Shown here piece after piece: positions 1 to 10,810 of a stretch of DNA of 64,000 nt; within the stretch, counting starts at the first letter, position 1, and the number at the start of each line of letters is the position of its first letter. The stretch comes from Argyresthia goedartella. Lineage: Eukaryota > Arthropoda > Insecta > Lepidoptera > Argyresthiidae. The stretch spans positions 12,970,501-13,034,500 of the forward strand of contig OX463820.1 of assembly GCA_949825045.1 (NCBI GenBank). The letters run 5' to 3'. A program made the position numbers and the translations under genes. The notes below the pieces were generated by a model, which was not told the DNA's origin, did not search any database, and saw only the letters and a list, made by a program, of their open reading frames with translations.

Positions 1-197
1 ATTACATAGAATAATTTTTCACTTCGTCATATAATATAAATTGAGCGGCACGTCTATACCGGTATCTAATGCCTCCCGACTAATGTTCGAGTGGTTTCCC
101 TCCATAATAATGGTGGGAAATGGTGGTATGTTCATCAAAATTCCCTAAAGCTACATTTTTATAATTTCCTCAAAGGACAACAAATATTTGTCACTTG

Positions 198-515
198 TTA
201 CTTAAGGCCATAGTGCAAAAGAGTACCAAAACCCACACCTAATTTATCTGAATAAACTACAGTTCTTTTGTTTGCTATTCTTTTTCTCTGAGCACTTATT
301 TCGGTAGTTAGCGGTACACGAGTGGAAGTGATTGGCGGGACACTCGTGTTGAAGTGCGGTGCGATGCACGTGCCGTCGGGTGACGCGGCACACGCCTCAG
401 CAGGCAGCGCGACACCGTGTGGCGCGACGTTCGCGCTGATGAGCTGTGAGGTGCCTCCTCGACGACGGCGACGCTGTTTCTTGGTCGGGACAGCGGTGGA
501 CGCTGCAACACTCAC
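198..515 (-). pseudogene. Hypothetical C-terminal remnant of TIR element A protein
   Basis: A minus-strand open stretch carries a basic patch (KKQRRRRR), which could be a nuclear localisation signal. It ends with the segment VYSDKLGVGFGTLLHYGLK. The same C-terminal segment is encoded in the 18-kb copy (about 18280-18350, VYSDKLSAGLGTLLHYSLK), where it stays open longer and continues into a Cys-containing stretch (ICCPNC). Conservation of the peptide between two diverged copies argues that this frame was once coding. It is out of frame with the upstream ORF at 730-1014, so the copy is broken. Confidence 0.35.
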
Positions 516-729
516 GTTGAGGGGGTCAAGACTAGGGTTTGTGATATGGCCTGATCCTCCTTGCTGGTCTTATCATCCTCGTCCTCAATTTCTGATTGAG
601 GACGAGGATGATAAGGCCCACTAAATCCGCGTTCTGGCGTTGTAGCTGTACTGACTGACACGTCGCGGCTCTGAGTTCGACTAACTTACTCTGTTTTTGG
701 CATAAAATTGAAGTGTGTTTGCCAGGAGG

Positions 730-1014
730 TCACGTAGATGCTGGTTTTATACTCGGACATCTTGGACGTTTCACTGGTGGCATGGCACCGGTGTCAGGTG
801 TGATGATGGTGACCTTTCCGGTGGTAATCTCGAAAGGAGCGGTGTTAGACTCGACCTCAGATATCGGGCAGTTCTCAAGAATGCATTTTTGTGTTTGTTG
901 CGAAAGCTCCAGTACTCTCTGTAAATTTGTGTTGCTGCCTGCTATTATTTTATCTAGTTCCATTATTTGTTTTGCTTCTATATTATACGTATAAAGTGAG
1001 TATGCAGAAGCCAT
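730..1014 (-). CDS. Hypothetical N-terminal ORF of TIR element A (94 aa)
   Basis: The ORF starts with a true ATG about 95 bp inside the element terminus. It encodes a short, helix-prone N-terminus (residues ~12-45, with a leucine and glutamine rich stretch around LQRVLELSQQTQ) followed by a Pro/Thr-rich tail. The position directly inside a TIR suggests an element-encoded protein that is now truncated by a stop. I recognise no known family. The matching region of the 18-kb copy also contains a leucine-rich, coiled-coil-like stretch, which supports a shared protein. Function cannot be assigned from the sequence. Confidence 0.35.
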   Translation of the reverse strand: MASAYSLYTYNIEAKQIMELDKIIAGSNTNLQRVLELSQQTQKCILENCPISEVESNTAPFEITTGKVTIITPDTGAMPPVKRPRCPSIKPAST

Positions 1015-1110
1015 ATTATAATTATATAGAAGAATAAAGATATGTCTGATTTTTTAAGATGTGTTTATCTTTTTGAGTAGCTAACCTGCTCACATATATC
1101 TGATGCTGAC

Positions 1111-2566
1111 TGTACAATGGCACAGAACTCTTCGTGTGCGAGTCCGGCCCGCATTTGACTGATTTTTATCCTTTGGCGCATGATGAATGTGGTAAATATG
1201 GGTAGAGGACACTTAAACATACCAAAAAATGTTTGGTAATATTAAAACCAACTAAAGTGTCACGTTGGCGATATTTTAGAACATCGATCCTATGTCATAG
1301 TGCGCGCCCTCAGTGAGCAATTTTAATAATAGGCTTGACAAAAAGGACATGATAAGAAAATACGTACTTACAACTTATTATTTTATTTTGTGAAATTTTA
1401 GGCTATTTCGTGTAATGGATGTCTTATTATATTTTTAATAATTTTTAAAATAACACCCCCCGTGACGTCTCTTAACTCGGAGAAAAATCGGCTAACAAAA
1501 CGAAAATAAAAGCTTTGTTAGAATTTTATTATTACCGCACGTAAGTGCATCGTCGCTGCAGCTATATGCCCATTGTGGCGGTGACAACTTTTTTATTGTT
1601 AAAATGATTTTTGTTATTTTAGCTAAAGACACGTAGATACGGTAACTATGTTAAAATTATTTAAACGGGATAACAACGGCACTTTGTCAACTTATCAAGG
1701 TTATGAAGTTATATTGTAGCAAAGTTTAATCTATCAAAATAGCTGTCCTTACTATGGCTAAATGGAGTTGTTGACACGGCAACGTTATGAAGTGATGTTA
1801 CAGCAAAGTTTAATCTATCAAAATAACAGTTGTTACACGGCTAAATGGTGTTGTTGATACGGCAACGTCATATACCAACAAAATACGAAGTAGATGTTTT
1901 AACAAAGTATTCTTAGATAAAATTACAAATTGACGTCTAATACTTGTTCTCGCAAGCGCAAACTGTTTCTCCTATTTTGCCAGTTTCAACGTGGATGTCG
2001 TGCAGAGAAGTATTGTTTGTGCTCAAGAGTGATATGAAATATGGCATTGGAGACAATTTTAACAGAAAATAAACTGCAGCATCTGCTGCAGTGTATGCTC
2101 GGTAAGTAACAGTGCCCTAATAAAATTATGAGGTTCATGTCGTTGCTTTGCGATATTGGCTGTAACCTGTGCTTTGTTTTCCAACAAACTTCAAACAAAT
2201 ATCTTCTAAATGTTTTTGGACCTTTGACTGCAGCTGTTGGCCGGGCGAATTTCCTTTCTGCCAGGATTTTAGGTTAGGTAGCTGGCTCAATTCATTTTTG
2301 CAGGATAAAAGTATCCTTTTTTTTTAAGGTTTCTTACTTTCATTGCAATCATTTCAGTAGGTATACCTCGCCTTACGAGTTATGAGCGCTGAGCGAAAAC
2401 TGGCGCTTTGGGGCGGGGGTTACTGCGTATTTGTTAATATAATCAGCGCCCAGTTAACCGGCCGTTAGTGCCTTTATCCATATTTCGGTATATTACGGCT
2501 CCGATCAAGTCCATTATTCAGGCAAAATGTCTAAAATTATCTGATAAGTGTGTTTTGCCGCGTATA
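1111..2566. other. No gene seen; AT-rich spacer
   Basis: Apart from the tandem repeat at 1650-1930 I see no supported gene or RNA here. A short minus-strand ORF at 1986-2198 has no recognisable family and no splice context. Confidence 0.5.
1650..1930. repeat. Degenerate tandem repeat, ~84-99 bp unit, about three copies
   Basis: The phrase CAAAGTTTAATCTATCAAAA begins at 1720 and recurs at 1804 (84 bp later). A weaker third match begins near 1903. Between them, GGCTAAATGG(A/T)GTTGTTGA(C/T)ACGGCAACGT is also repeated. It is not a simple microsatellite; it could be a minisatellite or the internal repeat of a non-autonomous element. Confidence 0.7.
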
Positions 2567-3726
2567 CACCGGCCCAACGAAAGCCAACGAATGGTTCTGT
2601 GGTGCTATCTATGGTGCATTTGTTTGTAGTTAAATGTTGCTCAAAAAGTAGCCAGATTAGTAAATTTTACCATCTAAAGTAACTAAATGTAGGGAAGATT
2701 CACGGATGTGAACCTAAACTGGAAGAGGCATGTTGATGTTTTGGTGGGAAAGTGTGGTAGTTTCTGTTATGCCCTAAGAAACTTGAACAAAATTTCATCA
2801 AAGAAGGCTGCCCTACAAGCTTATTTTGCCTTTTTTCAATCAAGAGTGCTATACGGTTTGGCAGTGTGGGGAGGGAGCGTTGACATTAAAATAATTTTTG
2901 TACCGCAGAAGAGAGCCATCCGCATTATAAATAACATAAGCTCTAGCATGGAGTCATGTAGAGCGTCTTTCAAGGAATTAAAAATTCATACCATCACTGC
3001 CCTTTACATAATTGAATTGTGTAAACTTATAAGGCGCTATCCCCATAAGTTTCCTCAAAGGGTGCCAGGCTTAAGTGAAAGAATAAATAAAAGAAACAAG
3101 GGTAATTTAGAGATACCCCATTGTAGAACTGCTTCTTATACTCGTGCTACAAAGTTCATTGCCATCCGGGTGTTCAACAGCCTACCTTTAAGTATTAAGA
3201 TCCTGACCGGAAATAGGCTCATTATAAGCCTCAAAGACTATTTATTAACGGTGTCGCCCTATGATTTGGATGAGTTCTTTAATTTTAATTTATGTTTATG
3301 ACGATTGTTTTAAGTTATCCTTCAACTGTATTTCTGTATAAGCCATTGATTGATTGTTAAGTGACATTATTTTATCTCGAACCCTGCGACATCTAATTAT
3401 AATGTATTGTTAATTGTTATCATGACATAGTTAGTGTATTTTTGCCTGAGTTATTTACCTATATCTCCCTTGTGAAATCTGCTACACTCGTTGAGTAAAA
3501 TTACATAGAGCTATCCTGTACGACCATCTGTACCTAAGTTACTGTAATTTATGGCAATAAACGAAATGAAATGAAAATGAGATCAGTCCTCAAAAAGTAG
3601 CCAAAGGTATGGAACTTCCAACAATTTTAGTGCTTAACTAAATGACCCCATGAAGTTGCTAGATCTAGCTACAAAGTAGTTAAGATGGCAACACTGGCCG
3701 TTCGTTGGCCTTCGTTCGCCCGGTGA
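2567..3726. repeat. Inverted-repeat pair (MITE-like) enclosing a LINE fragment
   Basis: CACCGGCCCAACGAAAGCCA at about 2571 is matched, inverted, by the complement of the sequence at about 3699-3722, with four to five differences over about 28 bp. The arms look like terminal inverted repeats of a short DNA element into which the Jockey fragment at 2693-3580 was inserted. No convincing target duplication outside the arms was found. Confidence 0.5.
2693..3580 (+). pseudogene. Jockey-type LINE, 5'-truncated reverse transcriptase C-terminus
   Basis: The open frame 2708-3301 (about 197 codons) encodes only the thumb and C-terminal region that follows the catalytic core of Jockey-clade RTs. Recognisable pieces are NLNWKRHVDVL at the start, then LYGLAVWGG, QKRAIRII and a terminal VFNSLPLSIK. 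The RT active site (FADD) is missing, so the copy is dead on arrival, as expected for 5' truncation during target-primed reverse transcription. About 250 bp of 3' UTR follow and end in a short (GAAAT)n-like tail near 3565-3580. A degenerate ~55-bp direct repeat flanks the fragment (about 2640-2692 and 3589-3645). Confidence 0.8.
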
Positions 3727-3958
3727 ACACTCAGCATTTGGTTTTTAAAGCCACTAAAATAATCTAACCTAACACATGGCCAAATTATCACAAGTCTCAG
3801 ATAGCTTAAGCATAAAAAAAACAATGTTCTTCTTTTTCAGATAAAGAACTCACGTTCGAATTACTTACGGAATCTGGAACGCACACTAACTGAACACATA
3901 GAAGAATTAAGAAAGTACTTCCAATTTGGTAAATAACACCTAGTTCATACAAAATAGA

Positions 3959-4480
3959 GGTCAGATGCTTCCATCTACACAATCAACTAGCCAAACGCGA
4001 GCTTAAAGTGGTACTTGGAGGTTCCATACTAAACCAGAACTTTACTCCCAAGTACCTTGGCGTCACCCTGGACCGCTCTCTCACTTTTAAAAAACATCTA
4101 GCTGGTATTGCACGCAAGGTCCAGTCTCGCAACAATATAATACAAAAGCTTACGGATACCTCCTGGGGCGCGAGCGCTGACGAGCTTCGCACCTCTTCCT
4201 TATCGCTGGTGTAGTCGATGGCAGAATACTGCGCACCGGTTTGGTTGGGAAACTCCCACACCAACAAGGTAGACGTGGAACTCAACAATGCCATGCGATG
4301 CATCTCCCGTACCTTGAACTCCACCCCATGTCAATGGCTACCAGTGCTCTGCAGGATTCCTCCCCCTGACTTGAGAAGGAAGCACGCTCTCCTAAGAGAG
4401 CCCCGCAAGATTCGTGACCACCAATGCCTTCTCATACGCCCAGAGTTTATAATTTCCACTAAGCACCGTCTTGAATTGTA
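3959..4480 (+). pseudogene. LINE reverse transcriptase fragment with in-frame stop
   Basis: One frame encodes a Jockey-group RT C-terminal region. It starts near CFHLHNQLAKRELKV, passes through KYLGVTLDRSLTFKKHL, and continues after an in-frame TAG at 4212-4214 as MAEYCAPVWLGNSHTNKVD and then RRKHALL. There is no active-site box and no 3' tail. It abuts a different LINE fragment of opposite orientation at about 4480, so both are truncated at this junction. Confidence 0.75.
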
Positions 4481-4499
4481 TTTTAGATACTACCCTAGT

Positions 4500-6088
4500 T
4501 AAACTATCGAGACATGATTTACCTTTTCGAAAACCTGCCATCTCTCTAGAAAACATTGTATTTTTTTCAAGGAACCACTCTAACCTTTTATTAATTATTG
4601 CATGAAAAATCTTGCATGGACTTGACATAAGAGAGATAGGTCGAATATCAGATATTATTTGGGTATTTCGACCAGGCTTAGGGACAGTAACTATTTTTAT
4701 ATCACGCCACTGATTAGGAACACAACCGGCAGACAGTACTTTGTTATAAATATCAATCAAAATATCCTTTCCATTCTTTGGTAATCTCTTTATCATGGAA
4801 AATGAAAAACCGTCAACACCGGGTGCCGTATCTGTAGTCTTAATTGAATTGTTTAGTTCTTGAATCGAGATTTTTGATGACAATTGAGAATTACTTGAAT
4901 TAAATATGAAATCTGGGGGGGTTACATAATCTGGTGTAAGGCTGTGTAAAATAGAGTTAGCTTTCTCCTTATCCATATGCACTCTAGGACCCTTATAAGC
5001 TTTCAGCCACTTCATTCTACGCCACATTTTGCTGGGGGACACTGTACTATCCAGGTTATCAAAAACCTTCTTCCAGGCACAGCTTTTGGCGTTTCGTATA
5101 AGGCGCTGAGCTGTAGAAATCTTTGATTGTAGTATCTTTAGGTTTTGAGGGTTATTGTAGGGTTATCCCTCAGATTAACTAAGGCGAGTCTTATTTATAC
5201 TATAGCATATGATAATTCTGTATTCCAGTATGGTTTTGGTCTAAACTTTTCTTGTCTTAAAGGGTTTTCACACAGCTTCACAACAGGAATATGTTTATCA
5301 GCCACTTTATTAATACAATCTAAAAATCTATCATAGGTAATTTGTGTATTATCTGATGGTGTAAATGTTGAAAAAGCCTCCTCCAAATCATTTGTATAGG
5401 TTTTCCAGTCCGCCTTCTTTAGATTCCTGAGTCTTCTAAATTCTGATTTAAAATAAACATCCGAGCTGATTTTCACGATCAGGTGGTCACTACCCAATGT
5501 CTCATTAGTTACATTCCAATTGCATTTGAGTATAATATCCTGTGTAGCCATAGTAATATCAGGTGCCGTTTTCAGGAGAACACCATTAACAAGTTGTATG
5601 CGTGTCGGGGATCCATCATTTAGGGTAACATAATTATTATCATTCAAACAATCGAACAATTTCATACCTCTAGAATCAGTTTTGGTGGACCACATAGGGT
5701 GATATCTGTTAAAATAGCCTCCGATAATGGCTTTATCTTTAAATAGAGAAAATAAGGAATCCCAATCACTTTGAGCAGTAGTAACTGAAGAGGGGCAATA
5801 AATACATATGATATTTTCAATGTGGGTACAGTTAAATAGTTTACCAAGAATGATTTCGATACCTGGGTTAGGACTATGGATCGGGCTCATTTGTGACTTG
5901 ATCGACGGGTTAGTCATGATAGCCACGCCATCATACGAGTCAATTCTATCTTGTCGGAATATGTTATAATTACTTATCTTTAAACTGATCTCAGGTTCCA
6001 GCCAAGTTTCACTTATCAGGGCAATATGAATTTTTTCTTGGGTCAAAATTTGATCAAACTCCAATAGTTTTGGGCATACTTTGAGCAT
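4500..6088 (-). pseudogene. LINE ORF2: endonuclease plus partial reverse transcriptase
   Basis: Frame 6088-5195 encodes an APE-type (EEP) endonuclease: LISETWLEPE, then DGVAIMTNPS, the CIYCPSS strand, and the catalytic SDHLIV motif near 5490. At the usual GDFN motif this copy reads GGYFNRYHPMW, so a key Asp is lost. After a short frame break, 5042-4500 gives the RT N-terminus with APGVDGFSF (5'-finger region) and DIRPISLMSSP. The RT ends before the active site. In intact elements EN nicks the target and RT primes from the nick; here neither activity is expected. Confidence 0.75.
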
Positions 6089-6129
6089 TCCATTATAAGA
6101 TATTTACTGCACTCTTCTTTTGAGGTGAA

Positions 6130-7646
6130 TCATCCATTAAATATCCCAGTTATAGATTTTATAATAGACCAGTCTGGATAGTTATCTACAAAATAGTTTA
6201 TCGACCATTCTAGGATTTTAGACCCACACAGCTTGATTTTATCTTCAATAGTACTCTTTTCCAACATTGTATATTTTAATTTATTAAATAGTTCCCACCA
6301 TCTGGAATCTCGACTCTTCTTTTGTTTTGGCATCTCTTCCTCTACATTTATTTCACTTTCCGTTTTCGTTCGTTTCCGACAAAACTGACATACTTTCCCA
6401 TTGTTGGTTGCCATCCGTGCCTACATTGTACTCATATCGTGATTTACCGGCAGACGAACGATGTTTATTTTTTGATGACTTTCCCCATTGGCCCGAGGGT
6501 GCATTGCGGACTGGACCAGAAGTGTTTATCTGAGCATTTGTTGTTAATACTTCAGCATAAGTCGGGGATCTATCCATGTCAGAATCATTCACTGGGTGCG
6601 ATGTAACGTGGTGAGTCATCTGCCGGGCATCGCAGTATATTATCGGTGCACTCGCTCCCTGTCATTGTATGCGCCTGCGGTCGAACTTGAGTGCTTGTTG
6701 CTATTGGCGGAGACGGTGGAACATAGATCGTTAGTGCTCTTTTGTATGTACAGTTAAAGTCAGCCATTAATTGTCGAAGTTTTTTTCTTTCAAATATTTA
6801 GGACAGATCCTAGCGAGGGTCATGTGGTTACCAGAACAGTTGGAGCGTTTGCATTTAGGCCATACAATTCTATTAGATGGACATACTTTCAATGTGTGTC
6901 CAAACTTCTAACAGCGTGATCACTGTGTAACCGGCAATTCATAAGGTTCCACAGCAACTCTCAAGTCATGAATATAAAGATAAGGAGGTCGCGTTGCCCC
7001 CTTGAAGCTCACCCTTATAACTTGGCTGGGTTCCCATTTGTTGTCATCGTAAAAATTTCTACGCTGTAGTCTCTTCACAGATAATATTTCGATGTCACTT
7101 TTCAAGCTACTTAACACATCCTCGTCAATCAACTCCAGATCTATATCTTTAAATTCCATAAGATACGCCCACTTCAAAGGTCTTTCGACATCGAAAGCCG
7201 TTTTCAATAAAGTATTGGCATTGCATCAGTTTTTCAGCATTAGCATTGTTCTTAAATTGAATAACAATTTTGTACGAATTCACATACTTCACTTTTATTA
7301 TATCTTCAATCTGTTCTGTATTGAAAATCCTCGCCAATCCGATCTGTTTAGGTAATTTGCCTTTCCCTGTCATACAAATCTAAGTTATATTATTTGCTTC
7401 TATGTAGGTTGTTTTGTCATTAAGGCAGCTATCACTTTCCAACTTCTTACCCCTTTTGCTCACCGTTGTCCACTCTGTTTTTTCCATATCGCGGCCTCTT
7501 TTTCCATTCTCTAATAATTGGGTTGGACTCAGATTACCAGTACCTTCATCCTGTATTGCACTCATGATAATATTTCTCGTTTGGTTTGCACCGTTAGACG
7601 AATTATTCACGTTATCCCCTTGATTTGAATCACCATTATCCCCCAT
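6130..7646 (-). pseudogene. LINE ORF1 (gag-like, zinc-knuckle) pseudogene
   Basis: ORF1 begins at the ATG at 7646 and is read through at least four frames (7646-7380, 7373-7149, 7207-6920, 6900-6585, 6619-6353, 6414-6130). The N-terminus is Asn/Asp rich and includes TEWTTVSKRGKK. The middle has an RNA-binding-like domain (VKYVNSYKIVIQFKN). Around 6900-6800 a Cys/His-rich segment resembles the gag zinc knuckles (FGHTLKVCPSN), followed by KYLKEKK-like sequence and a Pro-rich linker. In this family ORF1 protein binds element RNA and packages it; here the frameshifts prevent that. Confidence 0.65.
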
Positions 7647-7767
7647 TGTCTACAACAAGAGTTACCATCACACGAGTAAGTTGAGCGGAAAAAAACCCAG
7701 CCGCGAGGAGCTTGTTTACGAAAGAACCAACAGACGTCCAGCGGCAGCAACGGTGTCCACGCGACTG

Positions 7768-9176
7768 TTAATATTAACTTGTAATTTGGTATGAACTGTA
7801 TTCGATTGCCATAGGAATAAATAAGTAAAGTAGAGATTAATACATACTTTTTATTTAAATATTATCGTATTTTCTTTTAGGAGTCTCAAATACCTGTATC
7901 CTCTTATCGTATCTTTTGCTACCCAGGCAATGTAACAATGTAGATTTCAATCCCTTCACTATGTAAATGGTACACTGAAAAATAAATATATTCCTCGAAG
8001 CTAATGCATATTATACATATATTGACCGGAATTCTCTGTGTATGCACCATACAGATATGGTGTACAATAAACAGAGTTCAGGGTACGCATACTCCTGGAA
8101 CAATAGTCAGAAGCTTCGGCGAGTATATAATATTTTTTCATGGCGTACCATTAACAAAGTGCAGGGATCAAGATCAGCCATGTTACTTTGCTAGAGTAGC
8201 AAAATATATACGAGAAAAGTAACTTTATCGGAGAAGCAACGGTGATTTGATAAAAGCACAAAGGAAGATAGCTAATTCCACAAAACAAAGTTAGATCCCC
8301 GGACCGTAAACCTTTGTCTTTTTAGCAAAATCTCTTGTCATCGGGACAATATACCTTTGATATGATAGCTAAAGGCAAATGTCATGGGAACAAAAGGACA
8401 AGAAATCATATAGTGACACGAACAATTTTAGCATTGTAATTTCAACAGTTGTTGGATTGCTATTACATCAAAATAGTTAAATTTGTTGCATTAGCAATTA
8501 AAGAGTAACAATAAAAACCTTTGACGGCTGTCCAGCATCAAAGTTTTTTTTTTTGTTGCAATGGCAATATTTTTTTGAGAGTGTTCACACAGCTTTGGAA
8601 AAGTTGTACTTGAGGCTGGTTTTTCCCGATTATAAAACTATAAAACCATGGTATCAATATTTGTTTAGGTTCCAACTGACATCTGCGTTTTCGACTGACA
8701 GTAAATTGTTGATAATTGACTATTGTACAGAACAGCCAACTTAACGGCGAAGGGAATTTGAACAATTATGTTTTTACGGATATTGCCGTAATCTTGTTAT
8801 ATTTTGTTAAGGGAATAACGGTGTTTAGTTTGGTACACCTTTATCTCAAAATGGATTTCTCCGTTTGGTACAGGCAATGTATTAATGATGCTGTGCGCAT
8901 GCGTAAGTTCTATCTCAGAGAAACATGGCGGAATCACCGCAGCCTCCAGCCGATCTCTGAAAAACAAGCAGTAATAAAAAGTAGATAAGTTATTTAAGCT
9001 CAAACAGTCAACGATGAGGGATCAAAATAGGTGAGTTATTTTTCATTAAACATCGAGAATCAAACTTAACTGCACTAATCGGTAGGTACTTAGTTACTCA
9101 CTCACTCTTGGTGAAATTTTCGCGTTTAGGTAGCCGTGCTATTTGGCGGTTGTTATTTTTACTGCTTGGCTCATTT
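7768..9176. other. AT-rich stretch, no firm gene
   Basis: Only small unsupported ORFs occur (see 8004-8222). Poly-T runs and AT-rich sequence dominate. No TIRs or LINE peptides were recognised. Confidence 0.4.
8004..8222 (+). CDS. Possible small secreted-type protein (72 aa), unrecognised
   Basis: This ATG-initiated ORF has a hydrophobic N-terminus (residues ~4-22, IHILTGILCVCTIQIWC) like a signal peptide. A short mature part follows with a Cys pair (KCRDQDQPC) and ends YIREK. No family is recognised and no splice sites or repeat context decide the matter. In AT-rich DNA an ORF of this size can arise by chance. Confidence 0.2.
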   Translation: MHIIHILTGILCVCTIQIWCTINRVQGTHTPGTIVRSFGEYIIFFHGVPLTKCRDQDQPCYFARVAKYIREK

Positions 9177-9234
9177 GAAGCACCTTTCCAGTTATATTTT
9201 TTTTTCGTAAAAAATAATAATTGGAAAGGTGCTT
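9177..9234. repeat. Short perfect-arm hairpin
   Basis: AAGCACCTTTCCA (about 9179-9191) and TGGAAAGGTGCTT (about 9222-9234) are inverted complements separated by an AT-rich loop of about 30 bp. It could be the remnant of a very short MITE or a cruciform-forming site. Confidence 0.7.
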
Positions 9235-9301
9235 TAAATTGGTTTGAAATGGCATGCTCTTAATATTAAAACCAATAAATAATTAAAGCTTAAATAATTA
9301 A

Positions 9302-9480
9302 CAGCTCCGTGGTCTAACGGGTTTCACGCTTGCTTCTCACACAGGAGATGCAGGTTCGATTCCTGACCTTGGCCCCCTGTGACGCAAAATGGAGTATTGA
9401 ATAACTGGCTAAAAGTGGGCTCAATTGTGCCTCTGCCACCCCGTATGGGAAAAGGCGTGACGCTTTAATTGTTTATGTAA
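9302..9480 (+). mobile_element. tRNA-derived SINE, copy 1
   Basis: The head carries pol III-like boxes: an A-box-like GTGGTCTAACGGG at 9309-9321 and a B box GGTTCGATTCC at 9353-9363. The body reads CAAAATGGAGTATTGAATAA and ends GGGAAAAGGCGTGACG. The same element occurs inverted at 31198-31385 with extra internal sequence there. It is too degenerate in the tRNA fold to be a functional tRNA. Confidence 0.8.
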
Positions 9481-9954
9481 CATAATGTATATTAAATAAT
9501 TAAAATTGTAAACAACAATAGTAGATTAAACACCATCGGTCTTACTAATAAAAGAAGTTATTCACAATATAGCATAAACTGCTTTCACGTTTGACATTTA
9601 CCGAAGTTTGAAAAGGACAAAACACTGTGTAAGTTAAACAATGAATAACTTGTTTAGTATGGCCGGAGTTTATAGCACTGTTTTATTTAGCGCGATATTT
9701 AATCCTGATCGTAACGAAGGACTCCAGATTTAAGGCGATACCAAAAATATATGGTTTTTTTTCGAATCCACTTACTCCACTATAAAGTCATCTACAGATT
9801 TGATTTTGGGTTAACGTTTATTAAAGTAAATACTAACCAAATGGTTACAATACCCACTGAAGGCAAACGTTATTGGATGAAATTTTCTCGATAGAATTTT
9901 ATTACGAAAAGACCTCTAAATTTTTTTTTTGTGTAATTCTGAAATGCTAACTAA

Positions 9955-10340
9955 TTTCATCAAGCGAAGCCAGCCCCCTTAATCCTTTGTGTTAGGTTGA
10001 AGATGTAAGAACAACAAAAAATACTTAAAACTTTGTAATTTTATGTGTACTTAAGTTTATGTTTTAAGTATTTTTGTTGTTCTTTCATGTTCAATCTAAC
10101 ACGAAGGAAAAAGGGGGCTTTGCTTCGCTCACCCCTTTTACCCTTTACTTAAGCTACCGCAGTGTTTTGTCCTGCGATATTCGCTTGCTTTACATATTGC
10201 CGGTGGCCAAGTAGGTACTCTATACAATCTCTAGGAATTGTATATTTATCTAGGTAAAGTATGCAATGGACATTAATATAAATAATATTTCATAAATTGC
10301 CTGTACGCCCCAAGTAATACGCCCATGGGTCGGGCCATAA
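9955..10340. repeat. Long imperfect palindrome and its repeat family, copy 1
   Basis: Arms of about 70 bp (9962-10031 and 10061-10129) are inverted complements. They share AAGCGAAGCCAGCCCCCTT, the GTTAGGTTGA segment and ACAACAAAAAATACTTAAAA. The unit then runs into CTACCGCAGTGTTTTGTCCTG and GTGGCCAAGTAGGTACTCTA. Related units occur at 36147-36235 and 39600-40140. The fold suggests a foldback/MITE-type element. Confidence 0.7.
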
Positions 10341-10419
10341 GTATTGTCAGATACCTTAAACTTCGAATTTAGAACGCGAACCAAAAGAAAGTGATGGGCG
10401 TTCGAAATATGAATATTTT

Positions 10420-10734
10420 TATCTACACACGTATCATAAACCCTTTTTACTGCGTCCAAAAACCGCACGTTACGATCAGCATAATGTTAAACTACTTTGT
10501 AAAAACTCATTTCTTATCTGAATATTGAACATTATGACCAAAATGTGTAAATTTTCTACATATAATTTTCTACATTCAAATTTCGAACGCCGACGCCCGC
10601 TTGCGTGCCGCCCCTACTTTGTCTGTGAAGTTGGTACTACAGAACAAGCTAAACAACTCAATGTCACAATTCCGGTCACACATGCGGTTCCTGAACACGT
10701 CAAAGAGAGCTTATGATATGTGTGTATAGATAAA
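10420..10734. repeat. ~315-bp MITE, copy 1
   Basis: The ends are inverted repeats of about 45 bp: CACGTATCATAAACCCTTTT on the left, and the complement of GAGAGCTTATGATATGTGTG on the right, each followed inward by an AACCGCA(C/T)G motif. The element is present in inverted orientation at 38327-38652. It has no coding capacity. Confidence 0.7.
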
Positions 10735-10762
10735 CTAGTGTATGTAACTTTACATAATTAGG

Positions 10763-10810
10763 CATTAAAACTCTCGAGTGATATTATTATGAAACTCGAG
10801 TTTTAATGCC
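10763..10810. repeat. CTCGAG-containing hairpin next to the MITE
   Basis: GGCATTAAAACTC and GAGTTTTAATGCC are inverted complements around an AT-rich loop containing CTCGAG steps. The same hairpin lies beside the second MITE copy at 38229-38300, so it travels with that repeat. Confidence 0.7.

Larger units (their letters stand above)
1..1110 (-). mobile_element. Unnamed TIR element, copy A (left end outside window)
   Basis: Positions 1036-1110 are the reverse complement of 18037-18111, with only scattered mismatches over about 70 bp. Positions 130-290 match 18190-18360 in the same orientation. Together these indicate one element family with terminal inverted repeats of about 70 bp; this copy keeps the right end, and the copy near 18 kb keeps the left end. 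Coding remnants run on the minus strand from just inside the right TIR (first ATG at 1014). No transposase motif was recognised, so the superfamily is unknown. Confidence 0.55.
4485..7767 (-). mobile_element. Jockey/I-group LINE with likely complete 5' end, 3'-truncated
   Basis: On the minus strand the order is a 5' UTR of about 120 nt, ORF1 (gag-like), ORF2 endonuclease, then the N-terminal half of the reverse transcriptase. The presumed first bases read CAGTCGCG (7767 downward), the CAGT start common for Jockey/I-group elements. The element stops inside the RT at about 4485, where an unrelated + strand RT fragment begins. Several frameshifts show it is inactive. Confidence 0.7.

Noticed and set aside
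8538..9003. Overlapping small ORFs on both strands
   Set aside because: AT-rich chance ORFs with no family, signal or conserved context.
9302..9372. Possible tRNA gene
   Set aside because: A and B boxes are present, but stems do not pair into a cloverleaf, and the sequence recurs with a SINE body at 31198.
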